A DNA stretch of 64,000 bases from JAUILH01 sp965230535 (GTDB taxonomy: Bacteria; Bacteroidota; Bacteroidia; Flavobacteriales_D; JAUILH01): positions 1-64,000 of the forward strand of contig OZ246010.1 in the NCBI GenBank assembly GCA_965230535.1, read 5' to 3'. The notes below the pieces were generated by a model. It saw only the letters and a program-made list of their open reading frames with translations. It searched no databases and had not been told where the DNA came from. The translations under genes were made by a program, and so were the position numbers. This document shows, one piece after another, positions 1 to 10,645 of this stretch (positions are counted from its first letter, which is position 1; the number at the start of each line of letters is the position of its first letter).

Positions 1-2277
1 TGTTACGAGAACAGCAACAGGCTATACAACGCATGAGTATTATACTAGTAAAGACTTTCCCACGATTGTTGGCAGAACAGGTCTTGAAATGGAAAGATTA
101 GAGGTCGAGCCGAATGTTATACAAGCCTTAACAGGAGGAGAAGAAGTCGACATCATGGGCGCCAGCCAGGGTTTTTCTATTTCGAAAAACGACATGCATG
201 GTAAGATGAAGCAAGTCAGTTCTTATAATGAGGCAGGGCATGAAACGTCTTCTGTGTTATATGAATATAAGGATGTTAATGATGAAGTAAAAACCATCGA
301 TAGAGATGGGGGCATCTCTGATAAGGTAATCGGTAAGGACATAGACATTGTGGTTGATGCGCAGCAAACTACCACCGTTTCTCAGACGGAAGCATTTAGT
401 GTTTTGCAAGGTATAGTGGTGGCGGACTTCCTGCAATTGGAGCCGGAGTTAACTTATCTAAGGTCAAAGAAGGCTACGTCCTTCACGGTATCACCAAGGT
501 GATCCATAATTACGCTGTGCTGGACAAAGTAGTAACACGTCATTTGGGCTCAGAAGTGACTCAAAGAAACCTGGCGTATGATGAGATTACCGGGAATGTT
601 TTGGTAAGCTCTTCCACGAATGAATACAATAAGGAAGTTTATAGCACAGCTTTCCCTTCTCACTGGTATTATGACGGGATGTCTAATGCGTGTTTGACCT
701 ATAACAATCACTTGGAGGGTATATTTACCGCTACAAGTGGTGAAGTAGATCTGACGGGTACAGGCTATCAGGTTGAAGATTTATTTTTCCCGGGAGATGA
801 AGTTTTAACTGCTGATGCTGAAGACCAGACAAACTGTTTTAAGGCTTGGGTGTTGTCCATAGATGAAACCGGAAATACAATGGTTTTGATTGACGAAGAT
901 GGAACACCATTGAACTATCCGGTTAGTGGCATCAAGGATCTTAGAGTTACGAGATCTGGTCACAGAAACCAACAGATGATTCCAATGTCTTCGTTTGCTT
1001 CTCTGGATGATCCTACAGCATCTGCTAACCTTGCCATTCCTGATGACGTTTTAAATGCCAGTGCAGTGACTTTTTCCGAGAACTGGAGCATTCTGGGGGC
1101 AGTGGAAAATGCTTGTGGTAACACACCGTCAACTTGTCTGCCTGAAGATGGTGATATTATAAACCCATACACCAAAGGAGTGCTTGGGAACTGGCGAATG
1201 AAAAAGAGTTTTGTGTATCAAATAGACAGAACTGAAAACTCCACAGCGTCTGCAGTTGATATTAGAACAGGAGGAACCTACGACGACTTTGTTTCATTCT
1301 ATGAATATAACAGTAGTAATTCCGACTGGTATGCCGTTAACAGTGCTGATCACCCAAGTCATAGCGCAACGGATTTTGAAAATTGGCTATTGGTCAATAC
1401 CGTTGAGAATTATGATGACAATGGTTCAGCAATAGAGGCCACAGATGTGATTAATAGACACTCTGCTGTGTTGTATGGCTATCATAACAATAGCAGAACT
1501 GTGCCGGTTGGGGTGGCAGACAATGCAGAGGCCAGTGATTTGGCTTTTGATGGCTTTGAAGACTATGCTTACTTTGACCACAATATCAACGGGGCCACTT
1601 GCAGAGCAGCAGGACATCTGGATTTCACAGATGCCATTGGCGGAACAGTTACAATAGCTGATGAGGAATTCCATACTGGTAAACACTCTCTTAAGCTTGA
1701 GCCAGGTGATGAGGCTTCTGTTTCAAGATCTAAGTCTTTGTGTGGCACAACATCTCCTTACACAAGTTCTGGTTATGAGCTTCAATGTGATCAGCTCTTA
1801 GATAGATTTTATCCACAGACGGGAGACTACCTTGTTTCGGTTTGGGTGAAAGAGGTAGCTATTACACCAAATACCAACAAAGTAGTTCCAAAAATTGAGA
1901 TCACATCTACACCATCCGTTGGAAGTCCAACAACCGTAGCCATTACAAGTATAGGTGATGAAGTTATTGAAGGCTGGCGCAAACTGGAAGGCGTTGTAAG
2001 CTTGTCTGGATTCCCTGGCTGTATTGAGGTGAGCCTTCAAAACAATAGCTCAAACCACCTCATTTATTACGATGATTTCCGAATACATCCGTTTAACTCA
2101 ACGATGGTAAGCCATACATACGACCCACAATCACTGAGGAAATGGGCCGATCTGAATGACTACAATTTTGGAACCATTTACGAGTACAATGAACAAGGTT
2201 TGTTGGTAAGGGTGAAGCAAGAAACCTTCAAAGGAATTAAAACAATTAGTGAAAGCCGCTCAGGTTTAACCAAATAA
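1..2277 (+). pseudogene. RHS-locus partner protein, 5' cut by window edge, frameshifted near 412-430
   Basis: The large Bacteroidota-type protein that usually sits directly before an RHS gene. It is open from base 2 (frame 2) to 502, then continues in frame 1 to 2277. Read in frame 1 upstream of the apparent GTG start at 499, the protein already makes sense (GGLPAIGAGVNL, then KVIHNYAVLDKV), as expected for this family, so the two pieces are one gene with a shift in the GT/GG-rich stretch about 412-430. The C-terminal part has an HWYYDGM-type motif and ends with a YD-like repeat (YNFGTIYEYNEQG), typical of these proteins. The N-terminus lies outside the window. The shift may be real decay or a sequencing error. 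Function is unknown; it is presumably an envelope protein acting with the RHS protein 13 bp downstream. Confidence 0.72.
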
Positions 2278-2290
2278 AGGACTGACTATC

Positions 2291-5200
2291 ATGAATACAC
2301 GAATAGCTATTTTAATTTTCGCACTCCTGAGCATGTGTCATGTTTACGGAGGCACCCAGACCTTCCAGGGAGTTTTATTGGGTACCAATATTTCCACGAG
2401 CAACCAGATCCACCACCAGGATAGTCACTTGCCATTGATGCAAAGCGATCCTTCTGGTTGGTCCTTAGACTTTAAGAACCACTCGGTAAAGAACACGGTA
2501 AGTTTACAATGGAACCGTAACCATTTGGATGTTTACAACCAGACTTTTACAACGACGGTGAGTCTTTTGATCGAGTATGAGAAAGAAGATTTTAGCGTCC
2601 ATACGGAAACCGTAAGTTTAACGGTGAGTGGCGATTTGGTAGGTGCCACGAGTCAGGAACTGGACGCGTTCACCTTTGAGGGTGGCCACCGAGTAAAAGT
2701 GAGCATTTTAAGTGTGACGGGCTCAGTAGATGATTTGATTTTGAGTAGTGAGATCTCAGTGGAGCGTTACTACATATTTGATGAGAGTCAGGTGATAACA
2801 GGTTTGAGCAGTGTACAGAATGTCAGCACAGATAACAACATAGAAATTCGTTGGACGCCATTGGCGGATGCAGAGTACTACGATTTAGAGTGGGTATTTG
2901 TGAATGACTATGATGGGTCGGGAGGATATTTAACAGATGCAGACTTAAACTATGATTTTAGGCGAAACAGCACACGTATTAGATTGAGTGATCATTACTA
3001 CCGCATGGCCCCGATCTTTGAGCATGGAGTGATTGCTTACCGTGTGAGAGGTGTTGGTAAAAAGGGGGCAAACTTTGAGCAGGACTCAGAGGGTGCCTGG
3101 ACCACGACTCAGGCAGGCGCCTTGACATTGCTAAACAGTGCTCATAAATTTTATGTAACCAGTCCTCACCAGAGTGATGGGATGAACTGGAGCTACAGTG
3201 CAGCTTACACAGAAGGCGGCAAACAATTTGAGGCGGTGAGTTACATGGATGGCTTGATGTTCAACCGTCAGAATGTAGGTAAGAACTACAGTGAGAACCA
3301 GGCGATCATCCAGGAGACCTATTATGATCACCAGGGCCGTCCTGCTTTAGCGACCTTACCTACGCCGGTTGCAGAAACCGATATGGACTTTAGAGAAGGG
3401 TTTAATAAAAACAGTTTAGGGGCCACTTACAGCCGAGCGGATTTTGATATAGACAATGGTTCTGATGCCTGTTTGGTAGACACAGATCCGATGGATGATG
3501 ACTATGGTACAAGCAAGTACTATTCTCCCAATAATACAGACAAAGATGAGTACCAGGCTTATGTTCCGGAAGCTAATGAGTATCCATTTGTGAGAACGGA
3601 ATACACCCCTGATAATACCGGGAGGATTCGTCGTCAGGGCGCAGCAGGTGATGACTACCAGCTGGATAGCGACCATGAGACCCACTTTTTCTATGGGAGT
3701 CCCATGCAAAACAAAATCAACGACTACTTTGGGACAGATGTTGGCCATGCAGATAAATACCAACGCAACGTAGTCAGAGACGCCAATGGACAGTTATACA
3801 TCTCTTATGTAGATATGAGCGGGAGAGTTATCGCGAGCACGATGGCCGGAGCGGCTCCAACACAACCAACAGACCCTGCTACCCTGTCCGCCTTAAGTTC
3901 TAATACAGGCGCTACTCAGGTAACAGGAGAATTAATCAACAGCACCACGCTTCAGGATAATAGCACCTTTGGGCAGTTAGAATTCACCAAGACATTTACC
4001 TCAGAACATGCAGGGGTTTATAGCTTTCAATACTATTTAGAGCCTGGCCAGCTGGATGATACCTGTTTGACCAACAATGTATGTTTTGACTGCGTGTATG
4101 ATGTACACATTCAGGTTGTAGACATCAACTGTGGTAATGTTGTACTGGATGAAAGCTCAACAATCGGGTCCTTAACCTTTGATAGTTTGTGCAACGGCAG
4201 TTCATCATTTAACTACGACTATGTTGATTTAGAGGCGACCCTTGGCATAGGTGAGTACCAGGTAAAAAAGACTTTAACTGTAAACATGGATGCAGTAGAT
4301 ACCTACACAGATATGTACATTAGAAACAATGATTGCTTATTGAGCTATGATGATTTCTATGATGCTTACATAGACAGCACCGACTTTAGTGGTTGTGGTT
4401 TAACGCCTTGCGAGCTTTTTTGCTTAGATAGCCTTGGGACCATGCAGCAATACATCAACAATGGGGGTAGCGAAGGAGAATACAATTTGGCCTGGGACGC
4501 CTGCTTAAATGCTTGCACAATCTATAAACCATGTTTGGGCTATGAAGCCAGCATGTTATTCGACTTAAGTCCTGGGGGTCAGTATGCTTTATACGATTAC
4601 AACGACAGCACAGGAGTTTATACCGCAAGTGCTTATGATTTATCGATCCTGAACACGAGCAACGATTTAGAATCTGGCAGAGACTGGAAAGATCCCTACT
4701 TTCCCTATGAGAATTCAGATGGGACGGCTTCCCTGATAGAGAACTCTTCGGGCAACATGGTGGCTCCAACAGATGTGTCCATCACCTTAACAGACTTTAT
4801 GGAAAACTGGCAGCCCTCGTGGGCCAAAAGTTTATTACAATCCCATCCGGAATACTGCTACTTAGAGTTCTGTTATGACAATGAGGCCTCTCACCAGTAC
4901 GACAGCTACATGCTTCAAACCAACACTTACCAGGAGGCCTTGGATTCAGGATATTTGAATCCGGTAAACAGCTCGGGCACCCCAACAGGGATTGGAGCGA
5001 ACACCTCCAACCAGGACGATTACTTTGTGAGCGGAGATGGGACGATCACAGAGATGCGTGATACGATACGCACCTTTTACAAACTAGACAACACCACATT
5101 GGACATGTGGGACATGGCTTGGTTCATCACTTACTGTGGAGATGATACCACAGATGCTGCCATCAGTGCTTGTTTGGCAGGGATGGACTATGGAAAAGAT

Positions 5201-8200
5201 TCTTGTACCAAAGACCTGTTATGGCAAAACTTTAGAAGCCTTTACCTGTCGGCCAAATCCTTCTTATACAACGAAGATCAGATAGACCATGCCATTACAA
5301 ATGGTTGCTACAATGGTTGTTTTGGAGTGGCCTCCTATAATTCGGCCAACGATCCAAACCCATACAATGGCACAGATGCCCCTTGTGACAACGCAGGAGA
5401 CTATGCAGATAAGACCCCAATTTTCTATGACATTAAACAACATGACTACTATGGTCTGTCCCTGTCGGCAACCTTATCACAGTTAGACACCGCAGTGGCC
5501 TCCCAAATGGACACGGTTTGTCAGAAGAACTGTGAAAACCAGGCCGATGAATGGATAGATGCCTTATATGCCTGTTCGCCAAGCTTAAGCACATCAGACT
5601 CCACAGACTTCAGAAACGACTTAATCGATTTGTGTGTCCTTGGATGCAACGAAAACCACCCACTTGGCGCGATCACTTTGCCATCGGGCACAACGATGAC
5701 CAGTAGAAAAAGCACCACAGTAAGTTCTTTTGACGACCTGCTTGAAGATTACTACGGCTCAAGCTATGAAGACGAACTGTGCAACGTATACTTATTGAAC
5801 TCCCCTGGGATCTATAATGATTCAACGAGTGTTTACAACAGTTTTACAGACATGGACACCTGTGCCTGTGACAAGATCATGTATGCCTACACAGTTTATC
5901 AGGATTCCTCATTGGTGCCATCACATGTGACCAGCAACGATGAGATGTTTACCTACCTGTATGGCTTTCCGGCAGGTGGCCACTTAAACGAACTGGCTTG
6001 TGTATGCCAGAGCGCCTGGACTCAGACCCATGGCTCAACAGCCTACAACGAGACTTTGGCCTGGGGAACAGCAGCCGATAACTTTTTGGATACCACATCA
6101 ACTGCCATAGATGTCCCATCGAGCATAGCCTGCCCAAGATGTGTTTACTGTGATCAGGTGAACAGCCATGTCTCAGCATTTAACCTGGCTTACCCTGATG
6201 CAGACACCACAGATAGGTATACCAACATGTTTACCAACTACCTGAATGAGAAACTGAACTTTGACTTGAGCTACGATCATTACCAGGACTTCATAGATTC
6301 ATGTGCAATTAACGGCTCAGCCCAGATTTGTAATGTACCAACCTTCTCGGGGGCATCAGATACCTCTACCTGCATCTCCGAGTTGATAGCTTTGGCAGAG
6401 TACAATGCCCAGACGGCTTATGATGCTTACCTGGCCCAGGTGAAAGAAGACTTTAAACAAGACTATGTGGCCCATTGTTTAGATGCCGCCACCACCAGCG
6501 AGAGCATGGACATGCAATACTATACCTATGAGTACCATGCCACCCTTTATTACTACGATCAGGCCGGGAACCTTGTACAAACCGTACCCCCGAATGGTTT
6601 AGATGGCAGCTTTGTGTCCACCAACGTGGATGCAGATCGTCCAACACCAACGGTGAACACGCCATCTCATACATTGAGTACTCAATATCGTTACAACAGC
6701 TTTAACCAGGTCATCGAACAGGAGACCCCTGATGGCGGTAAGAGCAATTTCTGGTACGATTATGCGGGCAGACTGGCCTTGTCCCAAAACGCCAAGCAGG
6801 CAACTTATGTGGGCAACTACTATTCTTATACCAGATATGACGCCTATGGCCGAGTGATAGAAGTGGGTCAGTTGAATGCCTTAAGTGCGATCACAGAAGC
6901 CGTGGTAAAAGATCCTGCACAATTAGAGACATTTATCACCAGCGGCACCCAAAGACGAGAGGTAACCAGAACTTATTACGACAAGACCTTAGATGCGAGC
7001 ATAGCCTCTCAGTTTAACAATGGACAAAACTACCTGAGACTGCGCATAGCCACGGTGGCTTATTATGATGCTTACACGGGCAGTGATTTGTCCTACCAGC
7101 ATGCCACTCATTACTCTTACGATCCTCATGGGAATGTAGAGGAAAGCATCCAGGACTACCCAAGATTGGAAGACCTTGAGCAGGACATCAAGCGCACCGA
7201 ATATGAATTTGAGTTGATCTCAGGTAATGTGAACAAGGTCAAATACCAGGCCGGAGAAAAAGACGCTTACTACCACAAGTACGAGTATGATGCCGACAAC
7301 CGCATCAAACGAGTAAACACCAGTGAAGATGATTGTACTTACGACATGGATGCAGAGTACTTCTACTACCAACATGGGCCACTAGCCAGGGTAGAAACTG
7401 GTGACCATAAGGTACAGGGCAGCGACTATGCTTACACGATCAATGGCTGGTTAAAAGGCATGAACTCCAACACTCTGGACAAGAGCAGAGACATGGGTAA
7501 AGATGGTGGCACGGGCTATAGCTCAACTTTTGGCAGCCTTCACGGTCATGTTGGGGTAGACAAACTGGGCTTCACCCTTGGTTATTACGATGGTGATTAC
7601 AGTGCCATCTCACAACCACTTGCAGCCAATAATTTTGAGGCAGCTTACAGTGGCAATGTCTTTGGGAACGCCTCAAGCAACCTATACAATGGCAATATCA
7701 GACACATGGTGAGTGCCATAGGGAGCTTAGACATCCTTGGAACGGCTTACAGTTACGACCAGCTTAACAGGCTCAAATCCATGGATGTGTATGAAGGCTT
7801 GGATGTGGCTAATAACACCTGGGCAGTAACCGGAAGTGCCACCACAGACTACAACACCACTTACGCTTATGATCCTAATGGGAACTTAACGACCCTCACC
7901 AGACGCAATGCCACAGGAGCCTTGATGGACAACTTTACCTACAACTACACCACAGGAACCAATAGACTGGACTATGTTGCGGATGCAGTTGGGGCGAGTC
8001 TAGGAGCCGATTTGGCCAACCAGTCAAGTGGTAACTACACCTATACTGAAATAGGTGAATTAAAGAGTGATGCTCATGATGAGATCAGTGATATCGAATG
8101 GCGTGTAGACAAGAAGGTAAAGAAACTGACCCGAACAGGATCTTCAGGTAAAGAACAGATAGAGTTCGAGTATGATGCCATGGGCAACCGGGTACTGAAG

Positions 8201-9685
8201 CTAGTAAAACCATTGGTATCAGGCGTTGTACAATCGGCCGACAAATGGACCTATACTTACTATATGCGAGATGCGCAAGGGAATGTGATGGCGATTTACA
8301 GTTCCAAACGAGACATTAGTGATACGGACCTTGAAGAATTTACTCAGATAGAGGTGCCCCTGTATGGTGCCAGTAGAGTGGGTCAATACCAAAACAATGA
8401 ACTCATAGCGACTTATGATCATGGCAGTTCCAGCAACACATTAGAGGCTGTTATAGCTGATGAAACAGGCAGGACCTTGGGTAACAAGATGTATGAATAT
8501 GCCAACCACCTTGGGAACGTGCTTCTAGTCGCCACCGATAGAAAACTTGCAGTAGATGTAGGCAGCAATGGTACTATTGATTACTTTGAGCCGGAGGTGA
8601 TGCAGGAGATAGATTATTATCCGTTTGGTATGGAGATGCCGGGCAGGAAGACTGTGAGCAGTGATAGATACAGATATGGATTTAATGGTATGGAGCAGGA
8701 TGCTGAGTGGGATGGGAATGAGGGAAATTCTTATGACTTTGGGGCAAGAATGCATGATGCGAGACTGGGTAGATGGTTAAGTCTTGACCCATTAGCTAAA
8801 AATTATCCCAGTTTGAGTGATTATGCATTTGTGGCTAATAGCCCGTTAAGGTTTATGGACCCAGATGGAGAAAGAATTGTGTGGAGCATGACGCGGAAAC
8901 AAAAGAAAATGTTTAAGAGCGCTATTAAACAATATGCAAGCACAAGCATTTATCGTTCAATGATGAAACATCTAAGAAAAAGTCAAAATACGTATACACT
9001 GGGGATTGGTAAGGTGCCTGACTATGACAAAGACACTAAAGGAGCAGCAATTACCTATTTCAATCTAGCGAAATATGAAGAAGGTATAAAGGTTACAAAG
9101 TATGTTCCAGATCCTGATTGGAACGGGGAATACGGTAAACTTCCTCCTATGGTAGAAGTAGAAACGGATGAGTGGTTAAAAGAGCCTTCTGAGATATTAG
9201 TTTCAGACGCATCTGCAGAGGTAGTATTCAATGAAGATTTATATAGCACTAGTCATATGCCTGTTAGTGCACCGTTTAATATTCTTGAAGAACTGGTACA
9301 TTTATTGCAATATGATAATCAATTTAAGTCAGCAAAGGATGCTAATAACCGACAAAAAGTGGATAATTGGAAGTCAAGTATATTGAATATTGAATTTGAA
9401 GCGAAGGTCATTGTTTCAATGATGGAGCTTCAAAGATCTGGATTCTCAATGGACAGAGTTAGTGGTCCAATGGACTTTGCTGCACCCGAATTGGCAGCAG
9501 AAGGTCTTTTTAACAGTAAATCTAAAAGTGTTTCAAGTGATCCCAACAATAGTTATTGGGGGTATTTTGACTTTTTCAAGATGGTCGGTGGTTACAAAGG
9601 GAAGAGCACAACGATGGGACCAGAAACATTAGAACAATTCTTAGGAGAAACTGACTACGAACCAACAAATACAGACAATGAGTAG
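2291..9685 (+). CDS. giant RHS repeat protein with C-terminal putative toxin tip
   Basis: A 2,464-aa secreted polymorphic-toxin protein. Residues 1-20 form a signal peptide (MNTRIAILIFALL..). A long Cys-rich middle (roughly 640-1450) precedes classic RHS/YD repeats (for example YRYNSFNQV about residue 1466, YSYDPHGNV, YEYDADNRI, YAYDPNGNL). The RHS core follows (NHLGNVLL, YPFGMEMPGR, YGFNGMEQD, DFGARMHDARLGRWLSLDPL) and ends at FMDPDGE about residue 2190. The last about 270 residues are the variable tip. It contains EELVH (2333-2337) in a hydrophobic helix ending LLQ, then FEAK about 40 residues later, resembling a metallopeptidase helix in which the first His of HExxH is Glu. By analogy with the family the RHS shell encapsulates and delivers the tip. 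The next gene overlaps it by 8 nt and is the likely immunity gene. Confidence 0.9.
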   Translation: MNTRIAILIFALLSMCHVYGGTQTFQGVLLGTNISTSNQIHHQDSHLPLMQSDPSGWSLDFKNHSVKNTVSLQWNRNHLDVYNQTFTTTVSLLIEYEKEDFSVHTETVSLTVSGDLVGATSQELDAFTFEGGHRVKVSILSVTGSVDDLILSSEISVERYYIFDESQVITGLSSVQNVSTDNNIEIRWTPLADAEYYDLEWVFVNDYDGSGGYLTDADLNYDFRRNSTRIRLSDHYYRMAPIFEHGVIAYRVRGVGKKGANFEQDSEGAWTTTQAGALTLLNSAHKFYVTSPHQSDGMNWSYSAAYTEGGKQFEAVSYMDGLMFNRQNVGKNYSENQAIIQETYYDHQGRPALATLPTPVAETDMDFREGFNKNSLGATYSRADFDIDNGSDACLVDTDPMDDDYGTSKYYSPNNTDKDEYQAYVPEANEYPFVRTEYTPDNTGRIRRQGAAGDDYQLDSDHETHFFYGSPMQNKINDYFGTDVGHADKYQRNVVRDANGQLYISYVDMSGRVIASTMAGAAPTQPTDPATLSALSSNTGATQVTGELINSTTLQDNSTFGQLEFTKTFTSEHAGVYSFQYYLEPGQLDDTCLTNNVCFDCVYDVHIQVVDINCGNVVLDESSTIGSLTFDSLCNGSSSFNYDYVDLEATLGIGEYQVKKTLTVNMDAVDTYTDMYIRNNDCLLSYDDFYDAYIDSTDFSGCGLTPCELFCLDSLGTMQQYINNGGSEGEYNLAWDACLNACTIYKPCLGYEASMLFDLSPGGQYALYDYNDSTGVYTASAYDLSILNTSNDLESGRDWKDPYFPYENSDGTASLIENSSGNMVAPTDVSITLTDFMENWQPSWAKSLLQSHPEYCYLEFCYDNEASHQYDSYMLQTNTYQEALDSGYLNPVNSSGTPTGIGANTSNQDDYFVSGDGTITEMRDTIRTFYKLDNTTLDMWDMAWFITYCGDDTTDAAISACLAGMDYGKDSCTKDLLWQNFRSLYLSAKSFLYNEDQIDHAITNGCYNGCFGVASYNSANDPNPYNGTDAPCDNAGDYADKTPIFYDIKQHDYYGLSLSATLSQLDTAVASQMDTVCQKNCENQADEWIDALYACSPSLSTSDSTDFRNDLIDLCVLGCNENHPLGAITLPSGTTMTSRKSTTVSSFDDLLEDYYGSSYEDELCNVYLLNSPGIYNDSTSVYNSFTDMDTCACDKIMYAYTVYQDSSLVPSHVTSNDEMFTYLYGFPAGGHLNELACVCQSAWTQTHGSTAYNETLAWGTAADNFLDTTSTAIDVPSSIACPRCVYCDQVNSHVSAFNLAYPDADTTDRYTNMFTNYLNEKLNFDLSYDHYQDFIDSCAINGSAQICNVPTFSGASDTSTCISELIALAEYNAQTAYDAYLAQVKEDFKQDYVAHCLDAATTSESMDMQYYTYEYHATLYYYDQAGNLVQTVPPNGLDGSFVSTNVDADRPTPTVNTPSHTLSTQYRYNSFNQVIEQETPDGGKSNFWYDYAGRLALSQNAKQATYVGNYYSYTRYDAYGRVIEVGQLNALSAITEAVVKDPAQLETFITSGTQRREVTRTYYDKTLDASIASQFNNGQNYLRLRIATVAYYDAYTGSDLSYQHATHYSYDPHGNVEESIQDYPRLEDLEQDIKRTEYEFELISGNVNKVKYQAGEKDAYYHKYEYDADNRIKRVNTSEDDCTYDMDAEYFYYQHGPLARVETGDHKVQGSDYAYTINGWLKGMNSNTLDKSRDMGKDGGTGYSSTFGSLHGHVGVDKLGFTLGYYDGDYSAISQPLAANNFEAAYSGNVFGNASSNLYNGNIRHMVSAIGSLDILGTAYSYDQLNRLKSMDVYEGLDVANNTWAVTGSATTDYNTTYAYDPNGNLTTLTRRNATGALMDNFTYNYTTGTNRLDYVADAVGASLGADLANQSSGNYTYTEIGELKSDAHDEISDIEWRVDKKVKKLTRTGSSGKEQIEFEYDAMGNRVLKLVKPLVSGVVQSADKWTYTYYMRDAQGNVMAIYSSKRDISDTDLEEFTQIEVPLYGASRVGQYQNNELIATYDHGSSSNTLEAVIADETGRTLGNKMYEYANHLGNVLLVATDRKLAVDVGSNGTIDYFEPEVMQEIDYYPFGMEMPGRKTVSSDRYRYGFNGMEQDAEWDGNEGNSYDFGARMHDARLGRWLSLDPLAKNYPSLSDYAFVANSPLRFMDPDGERIVWSMTRKQKKMFKSAIKQYASTSIYRSMMKHLRKSQNTYTLGIGKVPDYDKDTKGAAITYFNLAKYEEGIKVTKYVPDPDWNGEYGKLPPMVEVETDEWLKEPSEILVSDASAEVVFNEDLYSTSHMPVSAPFNILEELVHLLQYDNQFKSAKDANNRQKVDNWKSSILNIEFEAKVIVSMMELQRSGFSMDRVSGPMDFAAPELAAEGLFNSKSKSVSSDPNNSYWGYFDFFKMVGGYKGKSTTMGPETLEQFLGETDYEPTNTDNE

Positions 9686-10442
9686 ATTTCTTATCCTTAT
9701 TTTAATCAGTTGTAGTTATTGGGGATATTCACAGAATGTTGTTGAATATGATTCAATAAAGATAGTAGGTATTGAATACTCACAAAAGGGTATTTCAAAA
9801 GCACAAATGATCCTGTCAACGGAAAAACAAACCTACTCCTATGATTCATTGTGTATTGCTTGCATGTTGGATGATTTTGATCCAAAGAGGTCTAAAGCAT
9901 TTGACCCAAACAATTCTAAATTCTATGAAAGCTCAAAACTAGAGAGAGTCAAATTGGAAATGATTAGCGATTTTATCAATAAACTTGACTCAACTGAAAT
10001 AACACCAGCTCAATACTTATGGAGTTACGGAATGGACACAATGTTCTTTGGTACGGAGGAATCGAGTAAGTTGTTAAAAGATAATGGTTGTGACGGAAAA
10101 GAAAACGATAAGCTTAATGAACTAAACTCGTTCTACACAGTATTCAATAACTTCTTTGAGAAAGATAAAATGGCAACTGAAAGGCATAAATATATTATCA
10201 GCCTGGTTGTGTTTCCTACTGATAGTGATGAATTTCATCGAGATCTTATTCTGCTTGAAGGGATTGGTATTTATGACATTAGTACAGGAAAGTTTTTGTC
10301 TAGACATTCGGCTAAATCTCTTAAGTCATTATGTGGATATTTTGATGTTTTTTTGACAGAAAATGAGTTAACACTCGAGGAGCGTAGGAATAACATTACA
10401 AAACTTACCGTTCAGCACTACCAGAACCTAGCAAATGAGTGA
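9678..10442 (+). CDS. candidate immunity protein for the RHS tip (secreted or lipoprotein)
   Basis: A 254-aa protein starting inside the last codons of the RHS gene (8-nt overlap), so translation is probably coupled. It begins with a short hydrophobic signal (MSRFLILILIS) with a possible lipobox LISC at Cys12; the lead is short, so lipoprotein versus cleaved signal is open. The rest is soluble and charged with no motif I recognise. Position directly after an RHS toxin tip is the standard place for its cognate immunity protein, and an exported protein would suit a toxin acting in the periplasm. Immunity is inferred from position only. Confidence 0.6.
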   Translation: MSRFLILILISCSYWGYSQNVVEYDSIKIVGIEYSQKGISKAQMILSTEKQTYSYDSLCIACMLDDFDPKRSKAFDPNNSKFYESSKLERVKLEMISDFINKLDSTEITPAQYLWSYGMDTMFFGTEESSKLLKDNGCDGKENDKLNELNSFYTVFNNFFEKDKMATERHKYIISLVVFPTDSDEFHRDLILLEGIGIYDISTGKFLSRHSAKSLKSLCGYFDVFLTENELTLEERRNNITKLTVQHYQNLANE

Positions 10443-10452
10443 TCGCTAGTTT

Positions 10453-10466
10453 GGTAGTGTCTCAAA
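10453..10466 (+). repeat. 14-bp direct repeat GGTAGTGTCTCAAA, copy 1
   Basis: An exact 14-mer repeated at 14081-14094 in the same orientation. It lies in the 203-bp gap between the candidate immunity gene and the transposase. It resembles an insertion-sequence end, but I see no paired inverted copy. The rest of the gap shows nothing else. Confidence 0.5.
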
Positions 10467-10645
10467 GGATCACTTAATCAACCGAGCACAACCCCAGAGA
10501 GCCCCAAACTAAAGTGTTCCATATAAGGACACCTGTAATACCATGGACTATGTAGGTAGTATGGCACCGACCTTTGATAAGAAACTAAGAGTGACTAATC
10601 ATTCAAATTGTCATTTCTACTCTCAATTTTTATTAGTTCCTCTCA

